Shown: positions 42,948 to 52,141, numbered from the stretch's first letter. The stretch is DNA of 64,000 nucleotides from Constrictibacter sp. MBR-5 (GCF_040549485.1 NZ_JBEPTK010000004.1:404722-468721); one strand, 5' to 3'. Numbers and translations: made by a program. Notes: generated by a model from the letters alone, not told the origin.

Positions 42948-44573
42948 CTACCGCCTCACGACGGCGTCGAGTCCGAAGCCGCGCTTGTCGGCCGCCAGGA
43001 CGCAACTGTCCGGACTGCGCGGCAGGCCTTCCGGGCACGACACCGCATTCAGCACCGACGGTGCCGGCAACCGCTCGACGCGATGGCCGCGCCCCTCGAG
43101 CCCCGTCCGCACCGCATCGACGGCCGCCGGCTCGACGAATGTCGCGTCCGGCACGCCGCGATGCTCGACCCGCGCCGCAGCCATCGCGTCGCCCAGCGGC
43201 TGTTCGGCGGCAAGAACGCGCGCGGCGACCTCCACGATGGCGGTGGCGGCACCTGGCCCGGAACCGGCACCCAGGAAGAAGAGGACGTTCGAGTTCGGAT
43301 TCATCGCGAGCATCGGCGAAAGGGCATCGTCGTCGACTGCCGCGTCCGAGGGGATCGCCGGGATGACGCCCGTCCCTTCGGCGACGCGGCCCGCGCCGAA
43401 CGGGCGCCCCATGGTCAGGCCGCAGGCGACACCGCCGCCCCGCCCGTCGGCTACGACGAACCCGGTCCCGGCCGGACCGCCCCGACGGCTCGCGGCTACC
43501 GCGGCGGACGGCGCCGTGTGCCGGTCCGGCCGGTATCCGGCCATCAGCTCGGCCGCCTGGCTTTCGCTGGCCCATCCGGCCACCGGCTCGCTGGAAGCCA
43601 TCGCCGCCGCCAAGGCGCCGTGCGCCCGGCCGGCGGCCTCCGCCACGAGGTGCGGCCGTTCGCCTTCGCCCGTCCCGCTGAAGCTCCGGCGCGCCATCGC
43701 TTCCCACAGCAGCGCCTGATAGGGGCCCTGGGTCTCGAACCAGGGCGTGAACGCCACCCGCGTCGATCCCAGACGCTTCACGATGGGCTCGTCGACGCGC
43801 GGTGCGAAGGACGCCAGTTCCGTCCGGTCGAGCCTCCCGCCGAACCGGGCGATTCCCGACAGCAGCCGGTCGGCGACGGGACCGTCGTGCAGTGCGGTCG
43901 CCCCGTCCGTCCGGATTGTCGTGAGCGTCGCCGCGAGGTCGGGCTGCACCAGTTCGGCCCCCTCGCCCAGCACCTGCCCGCCGGGCGCGAACACGCCCAT
44001 GCCGCCCGAAGCGAACAGGCGCGGGTCGGCTTCGGCGAGATCGGTGGCGAAGGCACGCGAGACGCGGTGGCCGAAGCGCGCCAGCGCCTCCGCCGGCGCC
44101 ACCACTTGGCTCCATCGCTGGCGGCCGTGCAGCCCGTGCAGCACCGCCATGGCGCGGGGCGCGCCCGGCGGAGCCACCTCCGGCTGTCCGGTCGCCGATG
44201 GCGGCTGCTTGAAGTTGATCGCCCTGATGGTGGGATCGCGCGCGTCCCAGGCCAGGCAGGTCCCGCCGGCGCCGAGGCTCGCCTGCGAGGGTCGCGTGAC
44301 CGTCAGCGCGAAATAGAGCGCAACTGCGGCGTCGGCGGCGCTGCCGCCCTGGGCGAGCACGTTGCGCGCGACTTGGGCGGCGCGTGGCTCGTCGGCGGCG
44401 ACGCCGGCGAAGGGGATCTCGTCCTCGCCGCCCATGTTGGCGGCGGCACACCCGGACAGCAGCAGGGCCAGCGCGGCGAGGCTGCATTGACGGACCCTGG
44501 ACCGGCCCTTACCTAGCGTGTGGACCGACCGTGCGGCGTGTACCGACGGGAAGGGGCTCTTGCTCAAACGCAT
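42948..44573 (-). CDS. Gamma-glutamyltransferase-like lipoprotein
   Basis: The protein (541 residues from ATG 44573) has a lipobox LALLLSGC and then gamma-glutamyltransferase features: VLAQGGSAADAAVALYFAL, GLHGRQRWSQVVAPAEALAR and an internal PAGTGFVVADGRGGGVACGL where the family has the autoprocessing Thr in TTH. Here the motif is GTGF, so processing should be tested. It would hydrolyse or transfer gamma-glutamyl groups outside the cytoplasm, as a membrane-anchored lipoprotein. The start is uncertain: the only NTG codons before the lipobox are ATG 44573 and TTG 44567, both overlapping the divergent protease start. The aminotransferase follows after 3 bases. Confidence 0.75.
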   Translation of the reverse strand: MRLSKSPFPSVHAARSVHTLGKGRSRVRQCSLAALALLLSGCAAANMGGEDEIPFAGVAADEPRAAQVARNVLAQGGSAADAAVALYFALTVTRPSQASLGAGGTCLAWDARDPTIRAINFKQPPSATGQPEVAPPGAPRAMAVLHGLHGRQRWSQVVAPAEALARFGHRVSRAFATDLAEADPRLFASGGMGVFAPGGQVLGEGAELVQPDLAATLTTIRTDGATALHDGPVADRLLSGIARFGGRLDRTELASFAPRVDEPIVKRLGSTRVAFTPWFETQGPYQALLWEAMARRSFSGTGEGERPHLVAEAAGRAHGALAAAMASSEPVAGWASESQAAELMAGYRPDRHTAPSAAVAASRRGGPAGTGFVVADGRGGGVACGLTMGRPFGAGRVAEGTGVIPAIPSDAAVDDDALSPMLAMNPNSNVLFFLGAGSGPGAATAIVEVAARVLAAEQPLGDAMAAARVEHRGVPDATFVEPAAVDAVRTGLEGRGHRVERLPAPSVLNAVSCPEGLPRSPDSCVLAADKRGFGLDAVVRR

Positions 44574-45912
44574 CCATTCTCTGATGAGGGCGGCCCTTCT
44601 GGCGGCCCTGTTGGTCGGCTTCAGCGGGACGGCGCAGGCCCAGCAGAGGGTGGGGCTGGTCCGCGACGCCGAGATCGAAACTATCATTCGCACCTATGCG
44701 ACGCCAATCTTCGAGGCAGCCGGTCTCGCGCCGAACGATGTCGACATCCATCTCGTCAACGACGCGAGCCTCAACGCCTTCGTCGCTGGCGGGTTGAACC
44801 TCTTTCTCAACACGGGGCTCATCCAGCGGACCAGCGAGCCCGGCCAGCTCATCGGCGTGATCGCCCATGAAACCGGCCACATCGCCGGCGGCCATCTGGT
44901 CCGCGTGCGCGACGAGATGGAGAACGCGTCGATTCAGTCGGTGCTGGCGGCGGTGTTGGGCGCCGCCGCCGCGGTGGCGAGCGGCGAGGGCGGCCTCGGC
45001 ACCGCGATCGCCGCCGGCGGCACCAGCATGGCGATGCGCAATTTCCTGCAGTACAGCCGCGCCCAGGAGTCGGCGGCGGACCATGCCGCGCTGCGCTTCC
45101 TCGATCAGACGCAATGGTCGTCGCAGGGGCTCGTGGAGTTTCTCGGAGTGCTGGCAGATCAGGAACTCCTGTCGAGCACGATGCAGGACCCGTACCTCCG
45201 CAGCCATCCGATCACGCGGGAGCGCGTCGCCTCCGCCAGGGAACACGCCGTCCGCTCCCCCTACCGCGACGCGCGGTACCCCGAAGCCTTCTACGGCTAT
45301 CATGCGCGCATGATCGCCAAGCTGGACGGCTTCCTCAATGCGCCGACGACGACCCTGCGAAAGTACCCGGCGAGCGACACGTCGTTGGCAGCGCGGTACG
45401 CACGCGCGATCGCCCACTATCGCGCCGCGGACCTGAAGCAGGCCGTCCCGGAGATCGACGCCCTGATCGCCGAGCATCCGAACGACCCCTATTTCCACGA
45501 ACTGCGCGGCCAGATGCTGTTCGAGAACGGCCGCGCCGCCGAGGCGGTGCCCTCCTACGAGCGGGCGGCACAGCTCCGGCCCGATTCCGCGCTGATACGG
45601 CTCGAACTGTCGCGGGCGCTCATCGAATTGGGCGACAGCGCGCGGTTCGAGGAGGCGGAACGGCAGTTGGGCGAGGTCGTCCGGCTCGAGCCGCAGAACG
45701 CCGGCGCTTGGCGCCTGCTGGGCATCGCCTATGGCCGCAACGGCGACATCCCGAATGCCTCGCTCGCGCTCGCGGAATCCGCCATGCTGCGTGGGGCGCG
45801 CGAGGAGGCACGCTTTCAGGCGGAACGGGCGCGGCGCACCCTGCCCGAAGGGTCGCCGCAATGGCTCCGCGCCGACGATCTGAAGCGCGCCGCCGATCGG
45901 CGGCCGAAATAG
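44560..45912 (+). CDS. Periplasmic M48 metalloprotease with TPR repeats (BepA/YfgC type)
   Basis: The 450-residue protein has a clear signal peptide (LKRIHSLMRAALLAALLVGF, cleavage at TAQA-QQ), the zinc motif HETGH (H103, E104, H107) in IGVIAHETGHIAGGH, and the third ligand Glu in AQESAADHAAL. The C-terminal half is TPR-like (PNDPYFHELRGQMLFENGRA, NAGAWRLLGIAYGRNGDIPN). Such proteins control outer-membrane protein and LPS assembly. TTG 44560, behind GGGAAGGGGCTC, is preferred because it gives the best signal peptide; ATG 44584 is the alternative. It is divergent from the GGT-like gene with overlapping 5' ends. Confidence 0.88.
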   Translation: MLKRIHSLMRAALLAALLVGFSGTAQAQQRVGLVRDAEIETIIRTYATPIFEAAGLAPNDVDIHLVNDASLNAFVAGGLNLFLNTGLIQRTSEPGQLIGVIAHETGHIAGGHLVRVRDEMENASIQSVLAAVLGAAAAVASGEGGLGTAIAAGGTSMAMRNFLQYSRAQESAADHAALRFLDQTQWSSQGLVEFLGVLADQELLSSTMQDPYLRSHPITRERVASAREHAVRSPYRDARYPEAFYGYHARMIAKLDGFLNAPTTTLRKYPASDTSLAARYARAIAHYRAADLKQAVPEIDALIAEHPNDPYFHELRGQMLFENGRAAEAVPSYERAAQLRPDSALIRLELSRALIELGDSARFEEAERQLGEVVRLEPQNAGAWRLLGIAYGRNGDIPNASLALAESAMLRGAREEARFQAERARRTLPEGSPQWLRADDLKRAADRRPK

Positions 45913-46012
45913 CGAGACCGCCGATCAAAACCGCCATCGCCGAAGCGGGCCAATAGCCCGCCACCGCCGGTCCACAACATGCCGGCCCATGACAATCGAG
46001 GAGTTCGCGTCT

Positions 46013-46783
46013 ATGCGCGTCGTTACAGCCGTCGCATTCCTGGGGGGAGCCGTCGTCGCGCTCGGAGGCGCCGTCGGCGCGACGTGGCTGACGACGCCAG
46101 CCCCCGAGCCGACGCCGCCCGCACTTACCGAGGCGGACGTACGCGGCATCGTCCAGGCCTATCTCGCGGAGAAGCCGGATCTCGTGATCGATGCGATCCG
46201 CGCGTTTCAGGCGCGCGAGGAGCAACTCGAGGCGGAGAAGCGCAACGAGAGCATCGCCGCGATGTGGGACGAGATCGGCGGCATCGAGACCGACCCGGTC
46301 ATCGGCAACCCCCAGGGCGACGTGACCCTGGTCGAGTTCTTCGACTATCGCTGCGGCTACTGCAAGCGGATGACGCCCGAGATCAACGCCCTCATCGAGG
46401 AGGACCCGAAGGTCCGGATCGTGATGAAGGAGTTCCCGATCCTCGGCCCCGAGTCGATCATCGCCTCTCGCGTCGCGCTGGCTGCGAAGATGCAGGACCG
46501 CTACGCCCAGGTCCACGACGCGCTCATGAACCACCGCGGCGAACTCGACGCGGAGGCGATCTACGCGATCGCCGAGGGCGAAGGCCTCGACATGGAGAAG
46601 CTGCGTGCCGACATGCAGCACCCGGACGTCGACGCGACGCTGCGCCGGAACATGGAACTGGCCGACGCGCTGAACATCCGTGGAACCCCGGCATTCATCA
46701 CCCGCAACGGAATCACCCCCGGCGCCGTGAGCCGCAGCACGCTGCGGGACATGCTGGCCAGCGCACGCAAGGGCAACAGCTGA
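46013..46783 (+). CDS. DsbA-family thioredoxin-like protein
   Basis: The 256-residue protein has an N-terminal hydrophobic anchor or signal, a helical region (LTEADVRGIVQAYLAEKPDL) and a DsbA domain with the active site DYRCGYCKRM and cis-Pro in RGTPAFI. This layout matches the periplasmic DSBA-like proteins of alphaproteobacteria that oxidise or isomerise disulfides. ATG 46013 has GAGGAG 9 bases upstream; ATG 45989 in the same frame has none. It follows the M48 protease by 100 bases, in a cell-envelope group. Confidence 0.88.
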   Translation: MRVVTAVAFLGGAVVALGGAVGATWLTTPAPEPTPPALTEADVRGIVQAYLAEKPDLVIDAIRAFQAREEQLEAEKRNESIAAMWDEIGGIETDPVIGNPQGDVTLVEFFDYRCGYCKRMTPEINALIEEDPKVRIVMKEFPILGPESIIASRVALAAKMQDRYAQVHDALMNHRGELDAEAIYAIAEGEGLDMEKLRADMQHPDVDATLRRNMELADALNIRGTPAFITRNGITPGAVSRSTLRDMLASARKGNS

Positions 46784-46888
46784 CGGTCGCGCACCGCACG
46801 ATTCTGCGGTTCACGATGTTGACACCTGCGCCGCCCTCCGCCAAAGGTGGGCGCGCACTCGAACGGCGCGGAGGGAGTTGGCCGTCTG

Positions 46889-47620
46889 ATGACCCTGGGT
46901 CTCCACGAAAGCCGGCTGCGGCAGCGCAGGCGGCGCCGTCTGGCGATCATCAAGTGGGTCTTCATGCTCGCGGTCTTCGCCGTCCTGGGCTTCTGGGCCT
47001 ATAGGACCGGCGCATTCCTCGCCGAGCGCGAAGTACGCGAGCTGCGGACCGAGATCGACCGGCTCACCGCGGCGCTGGTCGATATCCGCCAGGAGCGCGA
47101 AGCACTCGCCGCAGGGATCGAGGCGGCCCGTCAGCGCGAGGCGGAATGGCAGACCCGCTACCGCCAGGACGTCCCCACCGGGCAGGCCAAGGAGATTTTC
47201 CAGCTCGCCCAGCAGCGCATCGCACAGGGCGTGTCCGCGGATCGGCTGGCCTTCGTCATCGGCGCCACCGACGCCAAGGACAATTGCGCCGGCCGACCGG
47301 ATACGCGCCGCTTCATCCTCCCGACGGCGAACTCCAGCGGTGGCAACGACACGATCGCCTTCGCCGACGGAACCATCCGGATCACCGGCGAGGGCCAGTC
47401 GGCGATCGGTCCGAGCGGCAGCCCGCACGGCTATTACGATCCGGCCAAGCCCGTCACGATCCGGTTCATCCAGCTCGGAGGACGGACGTCGGAGGTGTCC
47501 GGGATCCTGCCGCTGACCCACTCCGTCGTTCAGAACAAGCGGGAATACCGCTTTACCATCGCCGCAGGCGACCCGCGCGGCTTCGTCTACGTCACCGCAG
47601 ACGACTGCGCCTTTCCCTGA
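46889..47620 (+). CDS. Single-pass membrane protein with coiled coil, unknown function
   Basis: The 243-residue protein has a basic N-terminus (LRQRRRRRLAIIKW), one transmembrane helix (VFMLAVFAVLGFWAY), a coiled coil (about 45-90, REVRELRTEIDRLTAALVDI) and a C-terminal beta-rich domain with TANSSGGNDTIAFADGTIRI. I do not recognise the family, but it has the look of a conserved alphaproteobacterial envelope protein. ATG 46889 follows GGAGGGAG at a good distance. An exact TTGACA lies at 46819-46824 as a possible -35. It ends directly against the convergent PadR gene (47620/47621). Confidence 0.65.
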   Translation: MTLGLHESRLRQRRRRRLAIIKWVFMLAVFAVLGFWAYRTGAFLAEREVRELRTEIDRLTAALVDIRQEREALAAGIEAARQREAEWQTRYRQDVPTGQAKEIFQLAQQRIAQGVSADRLAFVIGATDAKDNCAGRPDTRRFILPTANSSGGNDTIAFADGTIRITGEGQSAIGPSGSPHGYYDPAKPVTIRFIQLGGRTSEVSGILPLTHSVVQNKREYRFTIAAGDPRGFVYVTADDCAFP

Positions 47621-48202
47621 TCAGGCGCCGGCAGCCGCAGTGACCGGCGCGCGCGCGGTGGAACCGGCCCTGATGTCGGCGAACCAGTCGCGCTCCGCCT
47701 CCAGGCGCCGGAGTTCGAGCTCCATCCAGCCGGGCACGTAGGGCCAGTCGCATGCGCATCGGCGAATCGCCTCGCGCAGATGGGCGATCTCCGTGCCGTA
47801 GCTCGCGATCACTCCGTCGAGCTGTGTCTCCTGCTCCTGTCGGGACAGCAGGTCGAGAAAGCACACCTTCAGAGCAACGGTATTCGGATCGAGTTGGCCC
47901 GACGTACCCTGCATCGGGCGCAGCAGCAGTTCGTGCAGCAGCGTCTGACCTGTGTCGGTGATCGCGTAGCGCGTGGTGTCCCAGCCTCGCCCCGCCCCTT
48001 CCTTCTCGATGAGTCCGCGGTTCAGCAGTTCGTCCAGGTTCATCGCGATCACATCCGATGTCGGCTGCCATGCGCGCCCGACGATGTGCTTGACCAGCGA
48101 CACGATCTCCATGCCGAGCGCCGGCGCCCGGCAGACGACGCCCAGGATCGCGAGTTGCGTCGCTCCCTTGGCGTCCGGTGTTCCAAGACCGCTGGCGATC
48201 AT
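47621..48202 (-). CDS. PadR-like transcriptional regulator
   Basis: The 193-residue protein has a winged helix (ATQLAILGVVCRAPALGMEI, VIAMNLDELLNRGLIEKEGA, RYAITDTGQTLL) and a long helical C-terminal part (FLDLLSRQEQETQLDGVIAS) typical of PadR subfamily 2. It should repress a nearby or distant promoter; no effector is evident. The start at 48202 has GGAGGATCGG upstream, preferred over ATG 48214. It is 130 bases downstream of the TauE/SafE gene on the same strand. Confidence 0.72.
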   Translation of the reverse strand: MIASGLGTPDAKGATQLAILGVVCRAPALGMEIVSLVKHIVGRAWQPTSDVIAMNLDELLNRGLIEKEGAGRGWDTTRYAITDTGQTLLHELLLRPMQGTSGQLDPNTVALKVCFLDLLSRQEQETQLDGVIASYGTEIAHLREAIRRCACDWPYVPGWMELELRRLEAERDWFADIRAGSTARAPVTAAAGA

Positions 48203-48332
48203 CCGATCCTCCATACCCCGCCGGCCGAACCGGCGAGATCTCCGCCGAAGATGCCGACGGCGCAGAATATGGCCCGCCTCATCGGCGGTTGGAAGGGCGC
48301 GAAACCGCACGGCTGGCTCGACGGCCGCCGCC

Positions 48333-49085
48333 TCAGTTCCAGCCGATCACCTGCCCGACCGAAGAGGCGATCAGCATCACCCCCGAGACAGCCAGCAGGC
48401 AGAGCACGATCCTGCGGAAAGCGACATCCGCGATGCCCTTGTAGAGCCGCGCGCCGAGCCAGGACGGAATCAGCACGGCGGCGGCGACCACGCCGAACAG
48501 CGGCAGCAGATCCGCGGTGACGAGGCCCGACGCCGTGTAGACCGCCAGCGTGCAGGATAGGATCGCGAGATTGAACGTCTGGATGAGCGCGCGTTCGATG
48601 TCCTTGCCGTAGCCGCGCATGGTGATCCACAGCGTCGGAATCGGGCCGCTCACGCCACCGATTCCGCCCATGATGCCGCCCATCACGCCGATCACGCCGT
48701 CGGCCGCCCGCCCGCCCGCGGTGACCCGCGGCAGGCTGCGGATGGTCAGCATCGTCGGGCACCAGAGGACCAGGAATGTTCCCAGCCCGAACTTGAACGT
48801 GTGGGGATCGAGATAGGGCAGCACCCGCACCCCGATCGGAATGCCGATCAACCCCCCGATGAGATAAGGCGCCGCACGCCGCGCGTCGAAGCGCAGGCGT
48901 GTCGAAATGGCGCCCATCACCTGGCCGGTCGTGGCGCCGAACACGACCAGCACGGCCGCCACCGCGGGATCCAGCACCCACGCCCAGATAGACATCGCCA
49001 CCAGGGCGAATGCGAACCCCGAAAGGCCCTGGATGAAGCCACCGATGACGGCGCCGATCACGACGACGGCGTAAACAAGAGCCAT
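48333..49085 (-). CDS. TauE/SafE-family sulfite/organosulfonate exporter-like permease
   Basis: The 250-residue protein has about eight hydrophobic helices and the family glycine motifs GGFIQGLSGFAFALVAMSI and VIGVMGGIMGGIGGVSGPIP. It transports anions such as sulfite or sulfoacetate in characterised members; the substrate is unknown here. The ATG at 49085 begins MALVYAVVVIGAVIGG, directly in the first helix. The PadR regulator lies downstream on the same strand. Confidence 0.87.
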   Translation of the reverse strand: MALVYAVVVIGAVIGGFIQGLSGFAFALVAMSIWAWVLDPAVAAVLVVFGATTGQVMGAISTRLRFDARRAAPYLIGGLIGIPIGVRVLPYLDPHTFKFGLGTFLVLWCPTMLTIRSLPRVTAGGRAADGVIGVMGGIMGGIGGVSGPIPTLWITMRGYGKDIERALIQTFNLAILSCTLAVYTASGLVTADLLPLFGVVAAAVLIPSWLGARLYKGIADVAFRRIVLCLLAVSGVMLIASSVGQVIGWN

Positions 49086-49160
49086 ACTAGGAAGTCCCCG
49101 CAGACGGACGACGTCCTATGCAGAGATCGGGCCGTCTCGATTATGCTACGATACGATGGG

Positions 49161-49703
49161 TCACGCTGTGATGAGATCGCGGAACTGCGGATGCGTGACC
49201 AGCTTGTTGATCAAGTTCTGAACGGCCGGGTAGTACGCCTCCGCCGTCTGCTTGCATGCCGTGTCGGCAACGAACCCACTTCGGAACGCGTAATGTTCCG
49301 AGACGACGACCGACCGGCCGTTCGATGAGCTCACCCGCAAGGTGATATCCCACGTTCCTCCGGTCAGTCCAGTCATCGAAGAAAAGGCCAGGGATTCGAC
49401 GGCACCGGACAACGTCACGCGCGGAGTTGCCGCGTCAAACATTCCCGCCACCTTGAGTTCGTCCATTAGGGCCTTCTGGACATAGCCTTCGAAGGTCATG
49501 CCGTCCGGAAGGCCGATCGGGCCCGCCGCGCGGCAGCCCGGGTCGAAGCCCACGGGGCCGGTGAAGGGGCCGACATTGACGTTTCCGACATTAAGCGCCT
49601 TCAGTGCGACGTTGTTGTCCGCGGAGATGCTGTAGCGCTGAGGCGTGTAGGTCGAACAGCCAGCCACGACGAACAATAGGACAGCGACCAAACACTTCTT
49701 CAT
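49161..49703 (-). CDS. Small lipoprotein of unknown function
   Basis: The 180-residue precursor begins MKKCLVAVLLFVVAGCSTYT, a textbook lipoprotein signal with lipobox VAGC at C16. The mature part has LNVGNVNVGPFTGP, a helical segment (VQKALMDELKVAGMFDA) and VTLSGAVESLAFSSM, then a domain ending NKLVTHPQFRDLI; this resembles outer-membrane lipoproteins of the YajG/LptE-like type but I cannot name the family. The frame runs upstream to 50093 but the start at 49703 is decided by the signal peptide. It reads as somewhat less GC-rich than its neighbours. Confidence 0.7.
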   Translation of the reverse strand: MKKCLVAVLLFVVAGCSTYTPQRYSISADNNVALKALNVGNVNVGPFTGPVGFDPGCRAAGPIGLPDGMTFEGYVQKALMDELKVAGMFDAATPRVTLSGAVESLAFSSMTGLTGGTWDITLRVSSSNGRSVVVSEHYAFRSGFVADTACKQTAEAYYPAVQNLINKLVTHPQFRDLITA

Positions 49704-50218
49704 AGAAAGACATCCTGGCGGCGCGAAACTCGCGCATGGGTTGCGTGCGACAGGAGCGGACCTGCCGTGGTTCGAGTCCGTCCGCCGTCTGGGGAGTTGG
49801 CTCGCTGGCCTCAAAATGCCCTTCCGCTCGCGCCGCGGGATTCGCTGAAATCCGGACGCAGTTCGAAGCGGCATTCCGATTGCCTTATCCTCTAATGCAC
49901 GTGTGCCGTGCAAGATTGAAGGCCGCGTCCGCGACAGGGCCATCGGCATTTTTCTCGCCGCAGGCCACATTGCCGCCACGATCGGGGTGTTTGATGTGAA
50001 TACGGGAGCGGGGCGCGGGCGATACCGTCGAACCACGTGAACCTCTCTTTCGGGAGAGTCCCGCTCCTGTGACGGCCGGCGTTCCCCCCCCAACGCCGGC
50101 CGTCACGCATTTCTACCCCCCGATCTTCTCGAACCCACTGCGCTCATCGTGCCCGCATTGCCCTCGGCGCCCTCCTCGGCCAGGATCGCCGCGATTCGGG
50201 ACGAGCAGGAGCGGGACG
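49704..50218. other. 515-base intergenic region with no convincing gene
   Basis: No reading frame here has the codon pattern of the neighbours. It contains upstream sequence for the lipoprotein, a 5-bp hairpin (CTCTC/GAGAG near 50043) and the 15-bp perfect hairpin at 50069-50106. A TTCGAGT motif near 49772 resembles a tRNA T loop but no cloverleaf fits. Confidence 0.4.
50069..50106. repeat. Perfect 15-bp hairpin with eight-C loop
   Basis: GTGACGGCCGGCGTT is followed by CCCCCCCC and AACGCCGGCCGTCAC, a perfect 15-bp inverted repeat. It is 113 bases upstream of the SDR start, outside any gene. It may be a terminator without a U-tract, an RNA element or an operator. Confidence 0.7.
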
Positions 50219-51013
50219 ATGGCGACTGAAGGTCGGCTGGCGGGCAAGGTGGCGATCGTGACCGGTGCGGCGCCGCGCGGCGAGGGCATCGGCAACGGAA
50301 CGGCGGCGGCACTGCTGTTCGCCCGCGAGGGGGCCAAGGTCGTGCTGGTCAACCGCAGCGCCGAGCGCGGCCGGGCGCTGGCCGACCGAATCGCGGCCGA
50401 GGGCGGCGAGGCCGCCGTGTTCGCCGGCGACGTCAGCGAGACCGGCACCGCCGACGCCATGGCCGCCTTCGCGACCGAGCGGTTCGGCGGCGTCGACATC
50501 CTGCACAACAATGTCGGGATCGGCGGTCCGGGGACTGCGGAGACCGCCTCGCTCGAGCAGTGGAACGAGATGTTCCAGGTGAACCTCACCGGCACCCTGC
50601 TCTGCATCCGCGCCTGCCTGCCCGAAATGCGCAAGCGCGGCGGCGGATCGATCATCAACATCTCGTCGATCGCCGGGGCCACCGGGCTGATGCGCGAGAC
50701 CGGTGCCGTCGCCTACACGACGACCAAGGCCGGCCTGCATGGCCTCACCCTGTCGGTCGCCGCCGACTATGCGGCCGAGGGCATCCGCTGCAACTGCATC
50801 ATCGTCGGCACGGTGTTCACGCCGATGGTCGGCCACTATGACGAGGCCGCCCGCGAGCGACGGCGCCGCGGCGTACCGCTGCAGACCGAGGGCACCGGCT
50901 GGGACATCGGCTGGGCCGCCGTCTATCTCGCCAGCGACGAGTCGCGCTGGGTGACCGGGGCGCTCATCCCCGTCGACGGCGGCTTCCTGGCGCTGCGCAA
51001 CTGGCCACGCTGA
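50219..51013 (+). CDS. SDR-family oxidoreductase
   Basis: The 264-residue classical SDR has TGAAPRGEGIGNGTA (glycine motif with an insert), HNNVGIGG in place of NNAG, catalytic Ser in NISSIAG and a YTTTK motif, with VTGALIPVDGGFLALRN near the end. The substrate is unknown. ATG 50219 has AGGAGCGGGACG directly upstream. The convergent AstE-like gene begins to end 3 bases after its stop. Confidence 0.83.
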   Translation: MATEGRLAGKVAIVTGAAPRGEGIGNGTAAALLFAREGAKVVLVNRSAERGRALADRIAAEGGEAAVFAGDVSETGTADAMAAFATERFGGVDILHNNVGIGGPGTAETASLEQWNEMFQVNLTGTLLCIRACLPEMRKRGGGSIINISSIAGATGLMRETGAVAYTTTKAGLHGLTLSVAADYAAEGIRCNCIIVGTVFTPMVGHYDEAARERRRRGVPLQTEGTGWDIGWAAVYLASDESRWVTGALIPVDGGFLALRNWPR

Positions 51014-51016
51014 CCT

Positions 51017-51982
51017 TCAGCCCTCGACGAGCCTGGTGAACCGGACCGCGCGCTGTCCCTTGCGGGCGCGGTGGTTCGGCATCAGTAGGATGCAGTCATC
51101 ATAGGGCGTGCGGATCTCGCGGCCGTCGTCGGTGGCGACCAGCGCGCCCGCCTTCGGGAAATGCTCGAACCCGATGAAGTTCTCGGCGAAGCGGAACGAG
51201 TCGGTCTGCGCGGCGATGCCGTCCGTCACGTCCATCATCCGCTGGCGCGGCGGCTGCTTCACCGTCAGGTGCTGCTGGGCGAAATCCGCGTCGACCACAT
51301 CCAGCGCCTTGAGGAAATAGAGTGACGTGTCGAGCGCCACGTCGCCGGCCGACTTCTCCCAATGCTGGCCGCACTCGACCAACAGTGCCGCGCGGCCGTT
51401 GGACGTATCGTTGAACGGCGTGTATTCGATGATCCGCCGCCCCGGCGCGAACACAGGCCCGCACGCGATCGCCGCGGGATATCCGACCTTGCGCGCCAGG
51501 TCCCGCTCCTTCTGCAGGCCGTAGCAGAGCGTCACCGGCTCGTGCCGCGTTCCCATGGAGTGCAGGTCGAGCAGATAGTCCACCTCATGGAAGAGCGGCC
51601 GCAGCGTGCGCGCCCGCCGCAGGTCCGCGGTGTCGCGCGGCCCGTCCAACTGGTCCTCCGTCCAGACGCGGTTGATATCCTCCTCGACGAAGCGCGAGGC
51701 GTTCGGATTGGTCGGATCCCAGCGGGCATGCGCCTCCGGATTGACGAAGGCGAGCGTCAGCTTGCCCTGCGGCGGCCGGATTCCCTGGCGGAAGAGGAAA
51801 TCCACGGCGATCGCGCCGCAGATCTCGTTGCCGTGGGTCAAGGCGCAGACCATGACGTGCGGCCCCGGCCGGCCCGAATCGAAGGTGTGGACATAGTCGA
51901 TGCCGACATTCCCCTGCCGGTAGGGAGAAATATCCGGCGCCGTCAGTTCGATCGGGTAGGTGTTTGCGTTCTTGTCGCTCAA
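51017..51982 (-). CDS. Succinylglutamate desuccinylase/aspartoacylase-family zinc hydrolase
   Basis: The 321-residue protein has the M14-like zinc motif THGNEICG (H and E ligands), the second zinc His in LLDLHSMGT, and PEAHARWDPTN and FVEEDINRVW typical of the AstE/ASPA group. It would cleave an N-acyl amino acid or related amide. The start is taken as TTG 51982 because GGAGGACGCGAT precedes it; ATG 52009 gives nine extra residues. It ends 4 bases from the convergent SDR gene. Confidence 0.82.
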   Translation of the reverse strand: MSDKNANTYPIELTAPDISPYRQGNVGIDYVHTFDSGRPGPHVMVCALTHGNEICGAIAVDFLFRQGIRPPQGKLTLAFVNPEAHARWDPTNPNASRFVEEDINRVWTEDQLDGPRDTADLRRARTLRPLFHEVDYLLDLHSMGTRHEPVTLCYGLQKERDLARKVGYPAAIACGPVFAPGRRIIEYTPFNDTSNGRAALLVECGQHWEKSAGDVALDTSLYFLKALDVVDADFAQQHLTVKQPPRQRMMDVTDGIAAQTDSFRFAENFIGFEHFPKAGALVATDDGREIRTPYDDCILLMPNHRARKGQRAVRFTRLVEG

Positions 51983-52141
51983 ATCGCGTCCTCCGCATGG
52001 ATGCCCCATTCCGGCGGGCCGGACGCGCGGCGTCAAGGATGGCGTGGCGGCCGACGGGCACTGCGGGTCGTGGCCCCGATTGATCCCGCCTCCTGCTGTG
52101 CTAGGGTCCGCCCCCGATTTTCCCGCAGGAAGTCACGCCCC

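Noticed and set aside
46819..46845. TTGACA as promoter of the coiled-coil membrane protein gene
   Set aside because: The -35 is exact but no acceptable -10 follows at 16-18 bases, so it is only mentioned under the gene.
49740..49800. tRNA-like TTCGAGT sequence
   Set aside because: The flanking bases do not pair as a T stem and no acceptor or anticodon arm can be drawn.
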